Positions 27,781 to 39,054 of a DNA stretch of 64,000 bases are shown piece after piece (within the stretch, counting starts at the first letter, position 1; every line of letters starts with the position of its first letter). The notes beneath the pieces were generated by a model that saw only the letters and a list, made by a program, of their open reading frames with translations, was not told the origin of the DNA and searched no databases. Source of the stretch: Nostoc carneum NIES-2107 (GTDB lineage Bacteria > Cyanobacteriota > Cyanobacteriia > Cyanobacteriales > Nostocaceae); NCBI GenBank assembly GCA_002368155.1, contig AP018180.1, positions 4,032,719-4,096,718 on the forward strand, in the 5' to 3' direction. The position numbers and the translations under genes are program-made.

Positions 27781-28416
27781 GTGGCTGTAGGTATTCTCGG
27801 CACCAAGCTGGGCATGACCCAAATCTTTGACGATGCAGGAGTATCAATTCCTGTTACCGTTGTGCAAGCGGGGCCATGCACCGTTACCCAGGTTAAAACA
27901 AAACAAACTGACGGTTACGCTGCCATTCAAGTTGGTTTTGGCGAAGTTAAACCCAAGGCGCTCAATAAACCGCTGTTAGGACACTTAGCAAAATCATCTG
28001 CTCCAGCGTTACGTCATCTGAATGAGTATCGTCTAGATACTGCTGGCGATTATGCTTTAGGTCAAGAAATTAAAGCAGATATTTTTAGTGCAGGCCAAAT
28101 TGTAGATGTAATCGGTACAAGTATCGGTCGTGGCTTTGCAGGCAACCAAAAGCGTAATAACTTTGGTCGTGGGCCAATGTCACATGGTTCCAAAAACCAT
28201 AGAGCACCTGGTTCCATTGGTGCTGGTACAACCCCAGGTCGTGTTTATCCCGGAAAACGGATGGCAGGACGCTTAGGTGGTACCCGTGTCACCATTCGCA
28301 AGTTGACCATAGTACGAGTAGATGCAGAGCGCAATTTACTGCTAATCAAAGGAGCTATTCCTGGAAAACCAGGTGCTCTCGTAAATATCGTACCTGCCAA
28401 GCAAGTTGGGAAGTAG
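27781..28416 (+). CDS. rplC: Large-subunit ribosomal protein L3
   Basis: 211 aa. [18 protein letters not shown] at the start and the [20 protein letters not shown] loop near the middle are L3 signatures; the latter reaches toward the peptidyl-transferase centre. The start is GTG, chosen because AAGGAGA lies at the right distance. First gene of the operon, behind a long leader. Confidence 0.97.
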   Translation: MAVGILGTKLGMTQIFDDAGVSIPVTVVQAGPCTVTQVKTKQTDGYAAIQVGFGEVKPKALNKPLLGHLAKSSAPALRHLNEYRLDTAGDYALGQEIKADIFSAGQIVDVIGTSIGRGFAGNQKRNNFGRGPMSHGSKNHRAPGSIGAGTTPGRVYPGKRMAGRLGGTRVTIRKLTIVRVDAERNLLLIKGAIPGKPGALVNIVPAKQVGK

Positions 28417-28520
28417 TCAAGAGTCATTATCGTTGTTGTCATTAGTCATTAGTCATTGGCTAAGGACAAGTGACAAAGGACAAGTGACAAAGGACAAATG
28501 ACAAGGGACAAGTGACAAAA
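28417..28520. repeat. Heptamer repeats between rplC and rplD
   Basis: Tandem units TCATTAG, then GACAAGT/GACAAAG repeated at least seven times, running right up to the rplD start. Many units contain AAGGA, which resembles a ribosome-binding site. Confidence 0.8.
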
Positions 28521-29153
28521 ATGGTTCAGAGTATAGTTAAAAATTGGCAAGGAGAACAAGTCGGAGAGACTTCGTTTGAGTTGCGCGTTGCCAAAGAAGA
28601 AACAGCGGCTCATATTGTGCATAGAGCCTTAGTTAGACAACAAACTAATGCTCGTCAAGGAACTGCTAGTACAAAAACCCGTTCCGAAGTCAGAGGCGGT
28701 GGACGCAAACCTTGGCGGCAAAAAGGTACAGGACGCGCTCGCGCTGGTTCTATTCGTTCACCCCTGTGGCGTGGTGGTGGTGTGATCTTCGGGCCCAAAC
28801 CCAGAGATTTTGATTTAAAAATGAACCGTAAAGAGCGGCGTTTGGCACTGCGAACAGCTTTTGTCAGCCGTATTGACGATTTGATTGTAGTAGAAGAATT
28901 TAGCGAACAGCTATCTCGCCCCAAAACAAAAGAATTAGTCTCAGCACTAGCGCGTTGGGGAGCTGCTCCAGAAGCTAAGACACTTTTAATTTTGTCTGAA
29001 ATTGCGGAAAACATTAACTTGTCAGCCCGCAACGTAGAAAATTTAAAGGTAATTGCAGCAGATCAGTTAAATGTTTTCGATTTACTGCACGCTGACAAAA
29101 TTGTAGTTACAGCCTCAGCTATAGAAAAAATTCAGGAGGTCTACAGTGCCTAA
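28521..29153 (+). CDS. rplD: Large-subunit ribosomal protein L4
   Basis: 210 aa from the ATG at 28521 ([16 protein letters not shown]). The conserved extended loop is present ([20 protein letters not shown], then [11 protein letters not shown]), which lines the exit tunnel. An in-frame GTG at 28512 lies inside the heptamer repeat and is unlikely to be used. The stop overlaps the rplW GTG by 8 nt. L4 is a classic autoregulator of its operon in E. coli; whether it acts here is unknown. Confidence 0.97.
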   Translation: MVQSIVKNWQGEQVGETSFELRVAKEETAAHIVHRALVRQQTNARQGTASTKTRSEVRGGGRKPWRQKGTGRARAGSIRSPLWRGGGVIFGPKPRDFDLKMNRKERRLALRTAFVSRIDDLIVVEEFSEQLSRPKTKELVSALARWGAAPEAKTLLILSEIAENINLSARNVENLKVIAADQLNVFDLLHADKIVVTASAIEKIQEVYSA

Positions 29154-29460
29154 CTTCGACCCCCGCAACCTTGCTGATTTAATACGTCGCCCCATTGTGA
29201 CAGAAAAGGCGACCATCCTCATGGAGTTAAACAAATACACTTTTGAAGTAACTCCTAAAGCAACTAAACCACAAATTAAGGCTGCGATTGAAGACTTATT
29301 TCAGGTCAAGGTTGTTAAAATCAACACTTCCATCCCACCGCGCAAGAAAAAGCGCGTAGGCAAATTTATTGGTTACAAGCCCCAATATAAGAAAGCGATA
29401 GTAACAATCGCACCTGGGGATGTAGAGAAGGTTAGACAAGTTCTATTCCCAGAGGTGTAA
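29146..29460 (+). CDS. rplW: Large-subunit ribosomal protein L23
   Basis: 104 aa. [17 protein letters not shown] and the loop [20 protein letters not shown] identify L23, which sits at the tunnel exit and contacts trigger factor and SRP. GTG start with a strong AGGAGGT ahead of it, inside the end of rplD, which indicates coupling. Confidence 0.97.
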   Translation: MPNFDPRNLADLIRRPIVTEKATILMELNKYTFEVTPKATKPQIKAAIEDLFQVKVVKINTSIPPRKKKRVGKFIGYKPQYKKAIVTIAPGDVEKVRQVLFPEV

Positions 29461-29467
29461 AACAAAA

Positions 29468-30331
29468 ATGGGTACTCGTTCTTATCGCCCCTATACCCCT
29501 AGTACTCGCCAAGTTACAATCTCTGACTTTGCGGAAATCACTAAAACCGAGCCAGAAAAATCGCTCACTAAGTACGTACATCGTCCAAAAGGACGAAATA
29601 ATCAGGGGCGGATTACAAGCCGTCGTCGGGGTGGCGGTCACAAACAGCTTTACCGCATCATCGATTTTAAAAGAGATAAGCGCAACATTACAGGTACAGT
29701 CACAGCCATTGAGTACGATCCAAATCGCAATGCGCGGATTGCTTTAGTGTTGTATGAAGATGGCGAAAAACGGTACATTCTTCAACCCAATGGGTTAAAA
29801 GTTGGTACCAAAATTATTGCTGGGCCAGAATCTCCTATTGAAGATGGCAATGCTTTACCTTTAGCGAATATTCCTTTGGGTACCAGTGTTCACAACGTAG
29901 AAATGACTCCTGGAAAAGGCGGTCAAATTGTGCGTTCTGCTGGTGCTACCGCGCAAGTTGTAGCAAAAGAAGGTAATTACGTTACTTTAAAACTACCTTC
30001 TGGTGAAGTTCGCCTAATTCGGCGCGAGTGTTACGCCACAATTGGACAAGTAGGTAACACCGACGCAAGAAACCTGAGTGCAGGTAAAGCCGGAAGAAAT
30101 CGCTGGAAGGGTCGCCGTCCTAAAGTTAGAGGTAGCGTCATGAACCCCGTTGACCACCCACATGGTGGTGGTGAAGGTAGAGCGCCAATAGGTAGATCTG
30201 GGCCTGTTACTCCTTGGGGTAAACCTACTTTGGGTGCAAAAACCCGCAAACCCAAGAAAGCTAGCAGTAAATTCATTGTGCGCCGTCGACGTAAATCTTC
30301 TAAACGCGGTCGTGGTGGTCGTGAATCTTAA
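29468..30331 (+). CDS. rplB: Large-subunit ribosomal protein L2
   Basis: 287 aa. [35 protein letters not shown] and [18 protein letters not shown] (with the conserved catalytic-centre His) are L2 hallmarks. It binds 23S rRNA next to the peptidyl-transferase centre. It starts 7 nt after rplW. Confidence 0.98.
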   Translation: MGTRSYRPYTPSTRQVTISDFAEITKTEPEKSLTKYVHRPKGRNNQGRITSRRRGGGHKQLYRIIDFKRDKRNITGTVTAIEYDPNRNARIALVLYEDGEKRYILQPNGLKVGTKIIAGPESPIEDGNALPLANIPLGTSVHNVEMTPGKGGQIVRSAGATAQVVAKEGNYVTLKLPSGEVRLIRRECYATIGQVGNTDARNLSAGKAGRNRWKGRRPKVRGSVMNPVDHPHGGGEGRAPIGRSGPVTPWGKPTLGAKTRKPKKASSKFIVRRRRKSSKRGRGGRES

Positions 30332-30344
30332 ATTTAGTTGTGGG

Positions 30345-30440
30345 TAGTGAGTCAAGAGTGCTGAGTAGAATTGTCCAACTCAACACTTACAACTCAAAAC
30401 TCAAAGCTTAAAACTCAGAACTTCAGAACTCAGCACTTAA
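30345..30440. repeat. Heptamer repeats between rplB and rpsS
   Basis: Units of the AACTCAA/AACTCAG type, repeated about nine times with variation, fill the gap up to the rpsS start. Confidence 0.7.
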
Positions 30441-30444
30441 AAAT

Positions 30445-30723
30445 ATGGGTCGTTCTCTTAAAAAAGGGCCTTTCGTAGCCGATCACTTGCTCAGCAAAAT
30501 TGAAAAGCTGAACGCTAAAAACGAAAAACAAGTTATTAAAACTTGGTCGAGAGCATCGACAATTTTACCCTTGATGGTAGGTCACACGATCGCAGTCCAT
30601 AATGGACGGCAGCACGTCCCCGTTTTTGTCAACGAGCAAATGGTAGGACACAAGTTGGGAGAATTTGCTCCCACACGCACCTACAGGGGTCATGGCAAAA
30701 GTGACAAAAAATCAGGGAGATAG
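30445..30723 (+). CDS. rpsS: Small-subunit ribosomal protein S19
   Basis: 92 aa. [16 protein letters not shown] and [14 protein letters not shown], then [18 protein letters not shown], are diagnostic for S19 of the 30S head. It lies behind a heptamer-repeat gap. Confidence 0.98.
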   Translation: MGRSLKKGPFVADHLLSKIEKLNAKNEKQVIKTWSRASTILPLMVGHTIAVHNGRQHVPVFVNEQMVGHKLGEFAPTRTYRGHGKSDKKSGR

Positions 30724-30760
30724 TTAAGAGTCAATAGACTCTTGACAACAGGAGAAAATT

Positions 30761-31117
30761 ATGGCTACTGATACAACTGAAGTCAAAGCGATCGCTCGTT
30801 TTATCCGCATTTCTCCCTATAAAGTACGTCGTGTACTCGATCAAATTCGGGGCAGATCGTACCGAGAAGCGCTAATCATCCTAGAATTCATGCCTTATAG
30901 AGCCTGTGAACCAGTTTTAAAGGTTCTCAGAAGCGCTGCTGCTAATGCCGAGCATAATGCTGGCTTAGACCGTGCCGAGCTAGTAATTACTCAGGCATAC
31001 GCTGACCAAGGCCCAGTACTCAAAAGATTCCAACCCAGAGCGCAGGGTCGAGCTTACCAAATTCGCAAGCCAACGTGTCATATCACCGTAGCTGTAGCCG
31101 CAGGCGCTGCTGAATAA
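30761..31117 (+). CDS. rplV: Large-subunit ribosomal protein L22
   Basis: 118 aa. [20 protein letters not shown] and [18 protein letters not shown] place it as L22, whose beta-hairpin lines the exit tunnel. A GGAGAAAATT stretch before the ATG supplies the ribosome-binding site. Confidence 0.98.
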   Translation: MATDTTEVKAIARFIRISPYKVRRVLDQIRGRSYREALIILEFMPYRACEPVLKVLRSAAANAEHNAGLDRAELVITQAYADQGPVLKRFQPRAQGRAYQIRKPTCHITVAVAAGAAE

Positions 31118-31169
31118 TGAATAGACACGAAACCATTGCGTAAAGTAAGAAATTTTAGAGGAACCATTC

Positions 31170-31940
31170 GTGGGACAAAAGATTCATCCAGTTGGTTTTC
31201 GGCTGGGTATTACACAAGAACACCAATCTCGCTGGTTTGCAGTTCCTGACAAATATCCAGAACTGCTCCAAGAAGACCATAAACTCCGTCAATATATCGA
31301 ACAAAAGCTAGGCAGACTGGCGCAAAACAACGCTGGGATTTCCGAAGTCCGGATTGAGCGCAAAGCCGACCAAATCGACTTAGAAGTTCGTACAGCTAGA
31401 CCTGGCGTAGTAGTAGGTCGTGGTGGTCAAGGTATCGAATCCTTACGTACCGGACTGCAAGAACTTTTGGGTAGCAATCGCCAAATTCGCATCAACGTAG
31501 TAGAAGTACAACGAGTTGATGCCGATGCCTACTTGATTGCGGAATATATTGCTCAACAACTGGAACGACGCGTATCTTTCCGTCGGGTAGTCCGCCAAGC
31601 AATTCAACGTGCTCAACGTGCTGGTGTGCAAGGCATTAAAGTTCAAGTTAGCGGTCGGCTCAACGGTGCAGAAATTGCCCGTACAGAATGGACTCGTGAA
31701 GGTAGAGTACCTCTACATACCTTAAGAGCTGACATTGATTACTCTTACTGCACAGCCAAAACCGTTTATGGGATTCTGGGCATCAAAGTGTGGGTCTTCA
31801 AGGGCGAAATTATCCCCGGACAAGAAGAAACCCAGACCGCACCTGCAGCTACTCGTGAACGCGATCGCGATCGCCCTCCCTCTCGCCGTCAACAACAACG
31901 CCGTCGCCAGCAATTTGAAGACCGATCAAATGAAGGGTAA
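31170..31940 (+). CDS. rpsC: Small-subunit ribosomal protein S3
   Basis: 256 aa. [20 protein letters not shown] at the start, then a KH domain with [13 protein letters not shown], and the C-terminal [15 protein letters not shown] block. The tail (about 222-256) is Arg/Gln rich ([19 protein letters not shown]), partly encoded by consecutive HIP1-like GCGATCGC motifs at about 31860. GTG start after GAGGAACC. Confidence 0.97.
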   Translation: MGQKIHPVGFRLGITQEHQSRWFAVPDKYPELLQEDHKLRQYIEQKLGRLAQNNAGISEVRIERKADQIDLEVRTARPGVVVGRGGQGIESLRTGLQELLGSNRQIRINVVEVQRVDADAYLIAEYIAQQLERRVSFRRVVRQAIQRAQRAGVQGIKVQVSGRLNGAEIARTEWTREGRVPLHTLRADIDYSYCTAKTVYGILGIKVWVFKGEIIPGQEETQTAPAATRERDRDRPPSRRQQQRRRQQFEDRSNEG

Positions 31941-31944
31941 ACCG

Positions 31945-32027
31945 TTATTGGTCATGAGTCATTAGTCATAAGTAAATGGCAGATGACAAATGACAAATGA
32001 CAAATGACACATGACAAGTGACAAACC
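31945..32027. repeat. Heptamer repeats between rpsC and rplP
   Basis: TCATTAGTCATAAG units followed by five or more GACAAAT/GACACAT/GACAAGT units, ending just before the rplP ATG. Confidence 0.8.
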
Positions 32028-32453
32028 ATGTTAAGTCCAAGAAGAACTAAATTCCGCAAACAACAGCGCGGACGGATGGAGGGTCTAGCCCACCGTGGTA
32101 GCACCCTGAACTTTGGCGATTTCGCACTCCAAGCACAAGAACCCGCTTGGATTACCTCCAGACAAATCGAGGCTTCTCGTCGAGCCATGACCCGTTACAT
32201 TCGCCGGGGTGGGCAAATTTGGATTCGGATTTTCCCTGATAAACCCGTAACCATGCGTCCTGCTGAAACCCGGATGGGTTCCGGGAAAGGTAACCCAGAG
32301 TTTTGGGTAGCAGTAGTGAAGCCAGGGCGGATTTTGTTTGAAATCGCTGGTGTTTCCGAAGAAGTTGCCCGCGAAGCTATGCGCTTGGCTGCATACAAGC
32401 TGCCCATCAAAACTAAATTTATCGTGCGCCCTCAAGTACAGGAGCAGGAGTAG
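32028..32453 (+). CDS. rplP: Large-subunit ribosomal protein L16
   Basis: 141 aa. [19 protein letters not shown] and [15 protein letters not shown], then [20 protein letters not shown], are L16 signatures. It contacts the A-site tRNA elbow. rpmC follows after 3 nt. Confidence 0.98.
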   Translation: MLSPRRTKFRKQQRGRMEGLAHRGSTLNFGDFALQAQEPAWITSRQIEASRRAMTRYIRRGGQIWIRIFPDKPVTMRPAETRMGSGKGNPEFWVAVVKPGRILFEIAGVSEEVAREAMRLAAYKLPIKTKFIVRPQVQEQE

Positions 32454-32456
32454 GTT

Positions 32457-32684
32457 ATGCCTCTTCCCAAGATTTCAGAAGCTAGAGAATTAACTGACGA
32501 AAAACTGGCTGAGGAAATTGTTGCTGTAAAAAGACAACTATTTCAGTTGCGTTTGCAAAAAGCGACCAGACAATTAGACAAGCCCCATCAGTTTAAACAT
32601 GCCCGACATCGCCTAGCGCAATTGCTAACGGTAGAAGGAGAAAGGAAACGGGCAGCAAGTCAACAGTCTCAAGAACAAAAGTAG
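32457..32684 (+). CDS. rpmC: Large-subunit ribosomal protein L29
   Basis: 75 aa, two-helix protein. EIVAVKRQLFQLRLQKATRQ and the HRLAQLLTV helix fit L29. It starts 3 nt after rplP and is 6 nt from rpsQ, so the three are coupled. Confidence 0.96.
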   Translation: MPLPKISEARELTDEKLAEEIVAVKRQLFQLRLQKATRQLDKPHQFKHARHRLAQLLTVEGERKRAASQQSQEQK

Positions 32685-32690
32685 GAGATT

Positions 32691-32942
32691 ATGGCAGTCA
32701 AAGAACGAGTTGGCTTGGTAGTGAGCGATAAAATGCAAAAAACGGTAGTAGTAGCCGTAGAAAACCGCGCTCCTCACCCCAAGTACGGCAAAATTGTAGT
32801 TCAAACCCGGCGCTATAAAGCTCATGATGAGGACAATCAGTGCAAAGTGGGCGATCGCGTTCGCATTCAGGAAACTAGACCCCTGAGCAAAACCAAGCGC
32901 TGGCAAGTCACAGAAATTCTCAACGCTAAAGCTACAACTTAA
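32691..32942 (+). CDS. rpsQ: Small-subunit ribosomal protein S17
   Basis: 83 aa. [20 protein letters not shown] and [18 protein letters not shown] are S17 signatures. The ribosome-binding site AGGAG is in the tail of rpmC. Confidence 0.97.
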   Translation: MAVKERVGLVVSDKMQKTVVVAVENRAPHPKYGKIVVQTRRYKAHDEDNQCKVGDRVRIQETRPLSKTKRWQVTEILNAKATT

Positions 32943-32983
32943 TAGTTGTTATCGAACTAACAACTTAACAAGGGAGACAAATT

Positions 32984-33352
32984 GTGATTCAACCCCAGAC
33001 TTACCTGAATGTCGCAGATAATAGTGGTGCCCGGAAGCTAATGTGCATCCGCGTATTAGGCGCAGGCAACCGCCGTTATGGTGGCGTGGGTGATAAAATT
33101 ATTGCCGTTGTCAAAGATGCTCAACCCAACATGGCTGTGAAAAAGTCAGATGTGGTAGAGGCAGTAATTGTCCGCACTCGTAAAAGTATTAATCGAGATA
33201 GCGGTATGAGCATTCGATTTGACGATAACGCCGCAGTCATCATCAACAAAGATGGTAACCCCAGAGGCACACGGGTATTTGGCCCAGTTGCACGGGAACT
33301 GCGTGATAAAAACTTCACCAAAATAGTTTCGTTGGCTCCGGAGGTGCTGTAA
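32984..33352 (+). CDS. rplN: Large-subunit ribosomal protein L14
   Basis: 122 aa. [20 protein letters not shown] and [13 protein letters not shown] are diagnostic. GTG start after AGGGAGAC. The stop TAA shares its last A with the rplX ATG (TAATG). Confidence 0.98.
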   Translation: MIQPQTYLNVADNSGARKLMCIRVLGAGNRRYGGVGDKIIAVVKDAQPNMAVKKSDVVEAVIVRTRKSINRDSGMSIRFDDNAAVIINKDGNPRGTRVFGPVARELRDKNFTKIVSLAPEVL

Positions 33353-33702
33353 TGGCAAAACAGCCACAACCCAAGGTGTTTCATAAAATGCACGTCAAAA
33401 CTGGCGACACTGTACAAGTCATCGCTGGTAAAGACAAAGGCAAAGTTGGTGAAGTGATCAAAGCACTGCCACAACTTAGTAAAGTTATTGTCAAAGGCGT
33501 AAATATTAAAACTAAGCACGTGAAGCCCCAACAAGAAGGGGAATCAGGAAGAATTGTTACCCAAGAATTCCCGATTCATAGCTCCAACGTGATGCTTTAC
33601 TCCACTAAGCAAAACGTCGCCAGCCGCGTATGCTACACCTTCACCGCTGAAGGCAAAAAAGTGCGGAAGCTCAAGAAAACCGGCGAGATCCTGGATAAAT
33701 AG
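33352..33702 (+). CDS. rplX: Large-subunit ribosomal protein L24
   Basis: 116 aa. [20 protein letters not shown] is the KOW motif of L24, an assembly initiator of the 50S subunit. The ATG overlaps the rplN stop by 1 nt, so translation is coupled. Confidence 0.97.
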   Translation: MAKQPQPKVFHKMHVKTGDTVQVIAGKDKGKVGEVIKALPQLSKVIVKGVNIKTKHVKPQQEGESGRIVTQEFPIHSSNVMLYSTKQNVASRVCYTFTAEGKKVRKLKKTGEILDK

Positions 33703-33818
33703 TCATCTCCCAAGGGACGATTTTAGATGAGATTTTAAATTCAATCTAAAATCCCAAATCTAAAATCTAAAATTCGCGCTTCCCTGACCAAGACCAGGGA
33801 TAAACAGGACAAAAAACT
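33703..33818. repeat. Short tandem repeats between rplX and rplE
   Basis: Repeats of an AATCTAAA type (CCCAAATCTAAAATCTAAAA) at about 33745-33772, preceded by an imperfect inverted copy (TTTTAGATGAGATTTTA). AAACAGGAC provides the rplE ribosome-binding site. Confidence 0.6.
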
Positions 33819-34367
33819 ATGGCGACCACAAGACTCAAAACCTTATATCACGAGACAATCGTCCCTAAACTGACCAATCAGTTTCAATATACCAACGTTC
33901 ATCAAGTACCGAAGTTGGTCAAGATAACTGTGAACCGAGGTTTGGGAGAAGCAGCATCCAACGCTAAAGCACTGGACGCGTCTCTAAATGAAATTGCCGT
34001 AATCACTGGTCAAAAACCAGTAGTAACACGGGCGAAAAAGGCGATCGCAGGCTTCAAAATTCGTCAAGGTATGCCTGTTGGGATCATGGTGACCTTAAGA
34101 GGCGAAAGGATGTATGCCTTCCTCGATAGACTTGTTAGCTTATCCCTACCTAGAATTAGAGACTTTCGCGGCGTTAGTCCCAAGAGCTTTGACGGACGCG
34201 GTAACTACACTCTAGGCGTGCGAGAGCAGCTGATTTTTCCAGAAGTCGAGTACGACAGCATCGATCAAATCCGTGGTTTAGATATTTCTATCATTACCAC
34301 AGCGAAAAACGACGAAGAAGGTCGTGCCCTACTGAAAGAACTGGGTATGCCTTTTCGCGATCAATAA
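33819..34367 (+). CDS. rplE: Large-subunit ribosomal protein L5
   Basis: 182 aa. [16 protein letters not shown] and [20 protein letters not shown], then [20 protein letters not shown], identify L5, which binds 5S rRNA. It lies 20 nt before rpsH. Confidence 0.98.
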   Translation: MATTRLKTLYHETIVPKLTNQFQYTNVHQVPKLVKITVNRGLGEAASNAKALDASLNEIAVITGQKPVVTRAKKAIAGFKIRQGMPVGIMVTLRGERMYAFLDRLVSLSLPRIRDFRGVSPKSFDGRGNYTLGVREQLIFPEVEYDSIDQIRGLDISIITTAKNDEEGRALLKELGMPFRDQ

Positions 34368-34387
34368 GTTCATCTAAAGAGGGAACG

Positions 34388-34789
34388 ATGGCGGCTAACG
34401 ACACAATTGCAGATATGCTGACGCGCATCCGCAATGCCAACTTGGCGAGGCATCAAACTACACTAGTGCCCGCAACAAAAATCACCCGTAGTATTGCCAA
34501 AGTGCTACGTGAAGAAGGCTTTATTGCTGAATTTGAAGAATCTGGTGAAGGTGTAAAACGCAATTTGGTGATTGCCTTAAAATACAAAGGTAAAAATCGT
34601 CAGCCACTCATTACTGCCCTCAAGCGGGTTAGTAAGCCAGGTTTGCGAGTTTACTCCAATAGAAAAGATTTACCCAGAGTACTGGGCGGTATCGGCATTG
34701 CCATTATTTCAACATCCAGTGGGATTATGACAGACCGCGAAGCGCGTCGTCAGAACTTGGGTGGGGAAGTACTGTGCTATGTCTGGTAG
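34388..34789 (+). CDS. rpsH: Small-subunit ribosomal protein S8
   Basis: 133 aa. [18 protein letters not shown] and the end [18 protein letters not shown] are S8 signatures. S14, which sits between L5 and S8 in many bacteria, is missing here, as is normal in cyanobacteria. Confidence 0.98.
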   Translation: MAANDTIADMLTRIRNANLARHQTTLVPATKITRSIAKVLREEGFIAEFEESGEGVKRNLVIALKYKGKNRQPLITALKRVSKPGLRVYSNRKDLPRVLGGIGIAIISTSSGIMTDREARRQNLGGEVLCYVW

Positions 34790-34856
34790 TCATTAGTCAT
34801 TTGTCATTAACGTAACGGCAAAAGACAAAAGACAGATAACAAAGGACAAAATAGTC
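34790..34856. repeat. Heptamer repeats between rpsH and rplF
   Basis: TCATTAGTCATTTGTCATTA, then AAAGACA/AAGGACA units, ending at the rplF ATG. Confidence 0.7.
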
Positions 34857-35405
34857 ATGTCTCGTATTGGTAAACGTCCAATTACTATTCCTGCCAAAGT
34901 GCAAGTGGCGATTGATGGCACAAAAGTTGTCGTCAAAGGGCCTAAAGGAGAACTTTCTCGTGAGTTACCTGCTCATGTGTCAGTCTCCCAAGAAGGCGAA
35001 ACATTATTAGTGACCCGTCGGGATGAAACTCGTACCTCTAGGCAAATGCACGGTTTGAGCCGTACTTTAGTGGCCAACATGGTTGAGGGTGTGTCCCAAG
35101 GTTTTCAACGCCGATTAGAAATCCAAGGTGTTGGTTACCGAGCACAAGTTCAGGGTCGTAACCTCGTTTTAAACATGGGTTATAGCCATCAGGTACAAAT
35201 TGAGCCTCCCGATGGTATTCAGTTTGCTGTCGAAGGTACAACTAACGTCATAGTCAGCGGCTATGACAAGGAAATAGTCGGCAACACAGCAGCGAAAATT
35301 CGTGCCGTTCGTCCACCAGAACCATATAAAGGCAAGGGTATTCGCTACGCCGGTGAAGTGGTCAGACGTAAAGCTGGTAAGACTGGTAAGAGTGGTAAGA
35401 AGTAA
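34857..35405 (+). CDS. rplF: Large-subunit ribosomal protein L6
   Basis: 182 aa. [17 protein letters not shown] and the end [20 protein letters not shown] are L6 hallmarks. It stops 2 nt before rplR. Confidence 0.98.
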   Translation: MSRIGKRPITIPAKVQVAIDGTKVVVKGPKGELSRELPAHVSVSQEGETLLVTRRDETRTSRQMHGLSRTLVANMVEGVSQGFQRRLEIQGVGYRAQVQGRNLVLNMGYSHQVQIEPPDGIQFAVEGTTNVIVSGYDKEIVGNTAAKIRAVRPPEPYKGKGIRYAGEVVRRKAGKTGKSGKK

Positions 35406-35407
35406 AC

Positions 35408-35770
35408 ATGAAACTTACTCGTAGAGAATCAAAAACACGTCGCCATAGACGTATCCGTGGTAAAGTTCAAGGCTCTCCAGAACGCCCACGCTTAGCGATA
35501 TTTCGCTCTAACGAGCATATCTATGCTCAAGTGATTGATGATACTCAGCATCATACTTTGGTATCAGCTTCAACTGTAGAACCAGAGTTGAAATCAAGTT
35601 TAGCGTCAGGTGCTAACCGCGATGCATCAGTGCAAGTAGGTAAATTAATCGCAGCGAGATCGCTAGAAAAAGGCATCACCAAAGTAGTATTTGATCGCGG
35701 TGGTAACCTATACCACGGTCGCATTCAAGCACTAGCTGATGCAGCACGTGAAGCTGGTTTAGATTTCTAA
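35408..35770 (+). CDS. rplR: Large-subunit ribosomal protein L18
   Basis: 120 aa. [20 protein letters not shown] and [19 protein letters not shown] identify L18, a 5S rRNA binder. Immediately follows rplF. Confidence 0.98.
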   Translation: MKLTRRESKTRRHRRIRGKVQGSPERPRLAIFRSNEHIYAQVIDDTQHHTLVSASTVEPELKSSLASGANRDASVQVGKLIAARSLEKGITKVVFDRGGNLYHGRIQALADAAREAGLDF

Positions 35771-35774
35771 ATTA

Positions 35775-35850
35775 GTCAAAAGTCCAAAGTCCATAGTCAA
35801 AAGTAATGACTATTGACTGTTGACTGTTGACTCTTGACCCTTGACTAATA
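35775..35850. repeat. Heptamer repeats between rplR and rpsE
   Basis: Units AGTCAAA/AGTCCAA, then inverted TTGACTG/TTGACTC units. The two halves can pair, so a long weak hairpin inside the operon transcript is possible. Confidence 0.7.
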
Positions 35851-35864
35851 GAGAGCATTTAATT

Positions 35865-36392
35865 ATGGCAACTGGTCGTCGTAAAGCGAACCGCGCAAAA
35901 AAAGAAGAAACTAACTGGCAAGAGCGGGTCATTCAAATTAGACGGGTGAGCAAGGTAGTTAAAGGAGGTAAAAAACTCAGCTTCCGTGCGATCGTCGTCG
36001 TCGGTAATGAACGCGGTCAAGTTGGTGTAGGGGTAGGCAAAGCTTCAGATGTAATTGGTGCTGTCAAAAAAGGCGTAGCCGACGGCAAAAAACATCTTAT
36101 TGACATCCCCATTACCAAATCTAACTCCATCCCTCATCCCATTGATGGTGTTGGTGGCGGAGCTAAAGTCATTATGCGCCCAGCAGCACCTGGTACTGGG
36201 GTAATTGCTGGTGGTGCTGTGCGGACTGTACTGGAATTGGCAGGAGTTCGTAACGTTTTGGCCAAGCAACTCGGTTCCAACAATCCGCTCAACAATGCGA
36301 GAGCCGCAGTTAACGCCTTATCCACGCTGCGTACTCTATCTGAAGTCGCTGAAGACCGGGGTGTTCCTATTGAAAATCTCTACATCATTTAG
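35865..36392 (+). CDS. rpsE: Small-subunit ribosomal protein S5
   Basis: 175 aa from the ATG at 35865 ([15 protein letters not shown]). [20 protein letters not shown] and [15 protein letters not shown] are S5 signatures. A TTG at 35841 lies in the heptamer repeat and is rejected. GAGAG at about 35851 is the likely ribosome-binding site. Confidence 0.97.
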   Translation: MATGRRKANRAKKEETNWQERVIQIRRVSKVVKGGKKLSFRAIVVVGNERGQVGVGVGKASDVIGAVKKGVADGKKHLIDIPITKSNSIPHPIDGVGGGAKVIMRPAAPGTGVIAGGAVRTVLELAGVRNVLAKQLGSNNPLNNARAAVNALSTLRTLSEVAEDRGVPIENLYII

Positions 36393-36441
36393 TAGAGCCA
36401 ATTTTGCCTCCTCCTTTGTGTAAAAAAATACTATTTACATC

Positions 36442-36888
36442 ATGAGACTCAACGATGCTAAGCCTCAAAAAGGCTCAAAAAAACGCCGTAAGCGCGTAGG
36501 TAGAGGTATTTCAGCCGGGCAAGGTGCAAGCGCTGGTTTAGGGATGCGGGGTCAAAAATCCCGTTCTGGTAGCGGTACCAGACCAGGGTTTGAAGGTGGT
36601 CAGCAGCCATTGTACCGCCGCTTACCTAAGTTGAAGGGTTTCCCGATAGTTAATCGGAAAATTTACACTACGATTAATGTAGAGAAGCTAGCTTCTCTCC
36701 CTGCTAATACAGAAGTAACTTTGGAATCCTTAAAAGCGGCAGGTATTCTGACTGCTGTTAAAGGGCCATTGAAAATTTTGGGTAACGGGGAATTGAACGT
36801 TCCGCTCACAGTCAAAGCGGCAGCTTTTACGGGCCAAGCTCGTAGCAAAATTGAGGCGGCTGGAGGAAGTTGTCAAGTTCCAGAGTGA
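36442..36888 (+). CDS. rplO: Large-subunit ribosomal protein L15
   Basis: 148 aa. [20 protein letters not shown] and [20 protein letters not shown], then [12 protein letters not shown], identify L15. L30 is absent between S5 and L15, as expected in cyanobacteria. Confidence 0.98.
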   Translation: MRLNDAKPQKGSKKRRKRVGRGISAGQGASAGLGMRGQKSRSGSGTRPGFEGGQQPLYRRLPKLKGFPIVNRKIYTTINVEKLASLPANTEVTLESLKAAGILTAVKGPLKILGNGELNVPLTVKAAAFTGQARSKIEAAGGSCQVPE

Positions 36889-36959
36889 GCCAGAATAGCG
36901 CACTTACAATGCTAGCCAACTCGCTTCCAGCGCCTGGTTCACGATAAAGGTAGCACTCT

Positions 36960-38273
36960 ATGATCAGTCGAGACAAAGCCCCAACGGCTCAAGAAACTTT
37001 TATGCAGATGGCTCAAGCAGCTGGACTGAGAGGTAGGCTGCTTGTCACTGTCGGTATTTTAATTTTGGTTCGCCTGGGCATCTTTCTGCCTGTACCTGGT
37101 ATTGATAGAACTAGGTTTCATGACGCTATATCGGGCAATAATTCCATCTTCGGCTTATTGGATATCTTTTCTGGGCGAGGACTTTCAACTTTGGGAGTTT
37201 TTGCTTTAGGTATTTTGCCCTTTATTAATGCGTCCATTATTATCCAATTACTCACAGCTGCCATCCCATCTTTAGAAAAGTTACAGAAAGACGAAGGTGA
37301 AGCTGGTCGGCGGAAAATTTCGCAGATTACCCGCTATGTGTCTTTGGGTTGGGCAATTATTCAAAGTACAACTTTTTCGGCTCTGTTCCTGCAGCAGTTT
37401 GCTCTAGAGCCAGGCCCATTATTTGTAGCCGAAACTGCGATCGCCCTTACAGCAGGTTCAATGTTCGTAATGTGGGCATCAGAACTGATTACCGAGCGTG
37501 GTATTGGTAATGGAGCATCATTGTTGATTTTTGTCAACATTGTGGCATCTCTACCGAAATCATTGGGCGATACTATTGACCTGGTGCAAGTTGGCGGTCG
37601 AGAAATAGTTGGTCGGGTGATTGTACTAGTAGTGGTCTTCCTGGCAACAATTGTTGGTATTGTATTTGTGCAGGAAGGAATTCGCCGCATACCCATTATT
37701 TCGGCACGTCGCCAAGTAGGACGGCGAGTTTTGGCTGAACAACGTAGCTACCTACCGTTGCGCCTCAATTCCGGCGGTGTGATGCCAATTATTTTTGCCG
37801 CAGCTATTTTGAGTTTGCCTCTGCTAATTGCTAATTTCACCAAAAATCCGGAGTTGGCAAACATCGTTAACACTTATCTCAGTCCTGGTGGCTCTCAAGC
37901 TTGGGCCTATGCCTTGGTCTACTTAATTTCTATTGTTTTCTTCAGCTATTTCTATTCTTCGTTGATTGTCAACCCCGTAGATGTAGCACAGAACTTGAAG
38001 AAGATGGGTTCGAGTATTCCTGGAATTCGTCCTGGTAAAGCAACTAGTGAGTACATTGAGCGGGTGATTAATCGACTGACTTTTTTGGGTGCAATCTTTT
38101 TGGGCTTTGTTGCAATTATCCCCACAGCTGTAGAAAGTGCTTTAGGAGTACCAACTTTTAAAGGCTTAGGTGCTACATCTTTGCTGATTCTAGTTGGTGT
38201 TGCGATTGATACAGCAAAACAAGTCCAGACCTATGTCATATCTCAGCGCTATGAAGGAATGGTGAAACAATAG
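36960..38273 (+). CDS. secY: Preprotein translocase subunit SecY
   Basis: 437 aa with ten membrane helices. [17 protein letters not shown] and [20 protein letters not shown] (plug region), [12 protein letters not shown] and [13 protein letters not shown] are SecY signatures. It forms the protein-conducting channel of the plasma and thylakoid membranes. The stop overlaps the adk GTG by 1 nt. secG lies at 52.2 kb in this window. Confidence 0.98.
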   Translation: MISRDKAPTAQETFMQMAQAAGLRGRLLVTVGILILVRLGIFLPVPGIDRTRFHDAISGNNSIFGLLDIFSGRGLSTLGVFALGILPFINASIIIQLLTAAIPSLEKLQKDEGEAGRRKISQITRYVSLGWAIIQSTTFSALFLQQFALEPGPLFVAETAIALTAGSMFVMWASELITERGIGNGASLLIFVNIVASLPKSLGDTIDLVQVGGREIVGRVIVLVVVFLATIVGIVFVQEGIRRIPIISARRQVGRRVLAEQRSYLPLRLNSGGVMPIIFAAAILSLPLLIANFTKNPELANIVNTYLSPGGSQAWAYALVYLISIVFFSYFYSSLIVNPVDVAQNLKKMGSSIPGIRPGKATSEYIERVINRLTFLGAIFLGFVAIIPTAVESALGVPTFKGLGATSLLILVGVAIDTAKQVQTYVISQRYEGMVKQ

Positions 38274-38827
38274 TGACGCAGTTAATCTTCTTGGGGCCAC
38301 CTGGAGCTGGTAAAGGAACTCAATCGCAAAAATTGGCGCAAAGCTTGCAAATACCCCATATTTCTACTGGTGATATTTTACGGCAAGCGATGAAAGACCA
38401 AACTCCGTTGGGTGTAAAAGCTCAAAGCTATGTAGATAGCGGTGAGTTGGTTCCCGATGAACTAGTACAGGACTTGGTACAGGAACGCTTAGGTCAAGCG
38501 GATGCTCAATCTGGTTGGATTCTCGATGGCTTCCCTCGAAAAGTATCACAAGCTGAGTTTTTAGCAAAATTGCTGGAATCAATCCATCAAGCTGGCGAAA
38601 GGGTAGTAAACCTAGATGTTCCAGATGATGTTGTGGTAGCAAGGTTACTAACACGGGGAAGAAAAGATGACAGCGAAGAAGTGATTCGCCGTCGTTTGGA
38701 AATTTACCGTTCGGAAACCGCACCCTTGATTAATTATTACCGCGATCGCCAAAAGCTCCTGACAGTCAATGGTAATCAGTCCCCGGAAGAAGTCACTGAT
38801 GCACTCCACAAAGTAATAGCGTTTTAA
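38273..38827 (+). CDS. adk: Adenylate kinase, short-lid form
   Basis: 184 aa. P-loop [18 protein letters not shown] and GWILDGFPR are the AMP/ATP-binding motifs. The lid is short ([15 protein letters not shown]), as in eukaryotic and cyanobacterial forms, and lacks the zinc cysteines. GTG start overlapping the secY stop. Confidence 0.97.
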   Translation: MTQLIFLGPPGAGKGTQSQKLAQSLQIPHISTGDILRQAMKDQTPLGVKAQSYVDSGELVPDELVQDLVQERLGQADAQSGWILDGFPRKVSQAEFLAKLLESIHQAGERVVNLDVPDDVVVARLLTRGRKDDSEEVIRRRLEIYRSETAPLINYYRDRQKLLTVNGNQSPEEVTDALHKVIAF

Positions 38828-39054
38828 CAAAAGCACCATAAAAGGGGTAAGAGAGCAATAGATCATTTCTCAATTTACCCCTCACCCCAATTTCAGATAC
38901 ATATAAATTGCACTACTAGTTGTTAATGTAGGGCAGAGGGTAATTTTAGCTAAGATATATTAAGAAACTGTTGATATATTACGTAAAATATGTTCTCTTG
39001 CAGGTGAAGCTACCGCAACAGAACAGGAGATTGTTGAGTTGAGGAAAAAACAAA

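Noticed and set aside
28417-28520. Tandem repeats considered as a CRISPR array
   Set aside because: Units are 7 bp with no spacers; they are STRR-type repeats and no cas genes are present.
33703-36441. Absence of rpsN, rpmD and rpsJ from the cluster seen as a deletion
   Set aside because: Cyanobacterial clusters normally lack these genes here.
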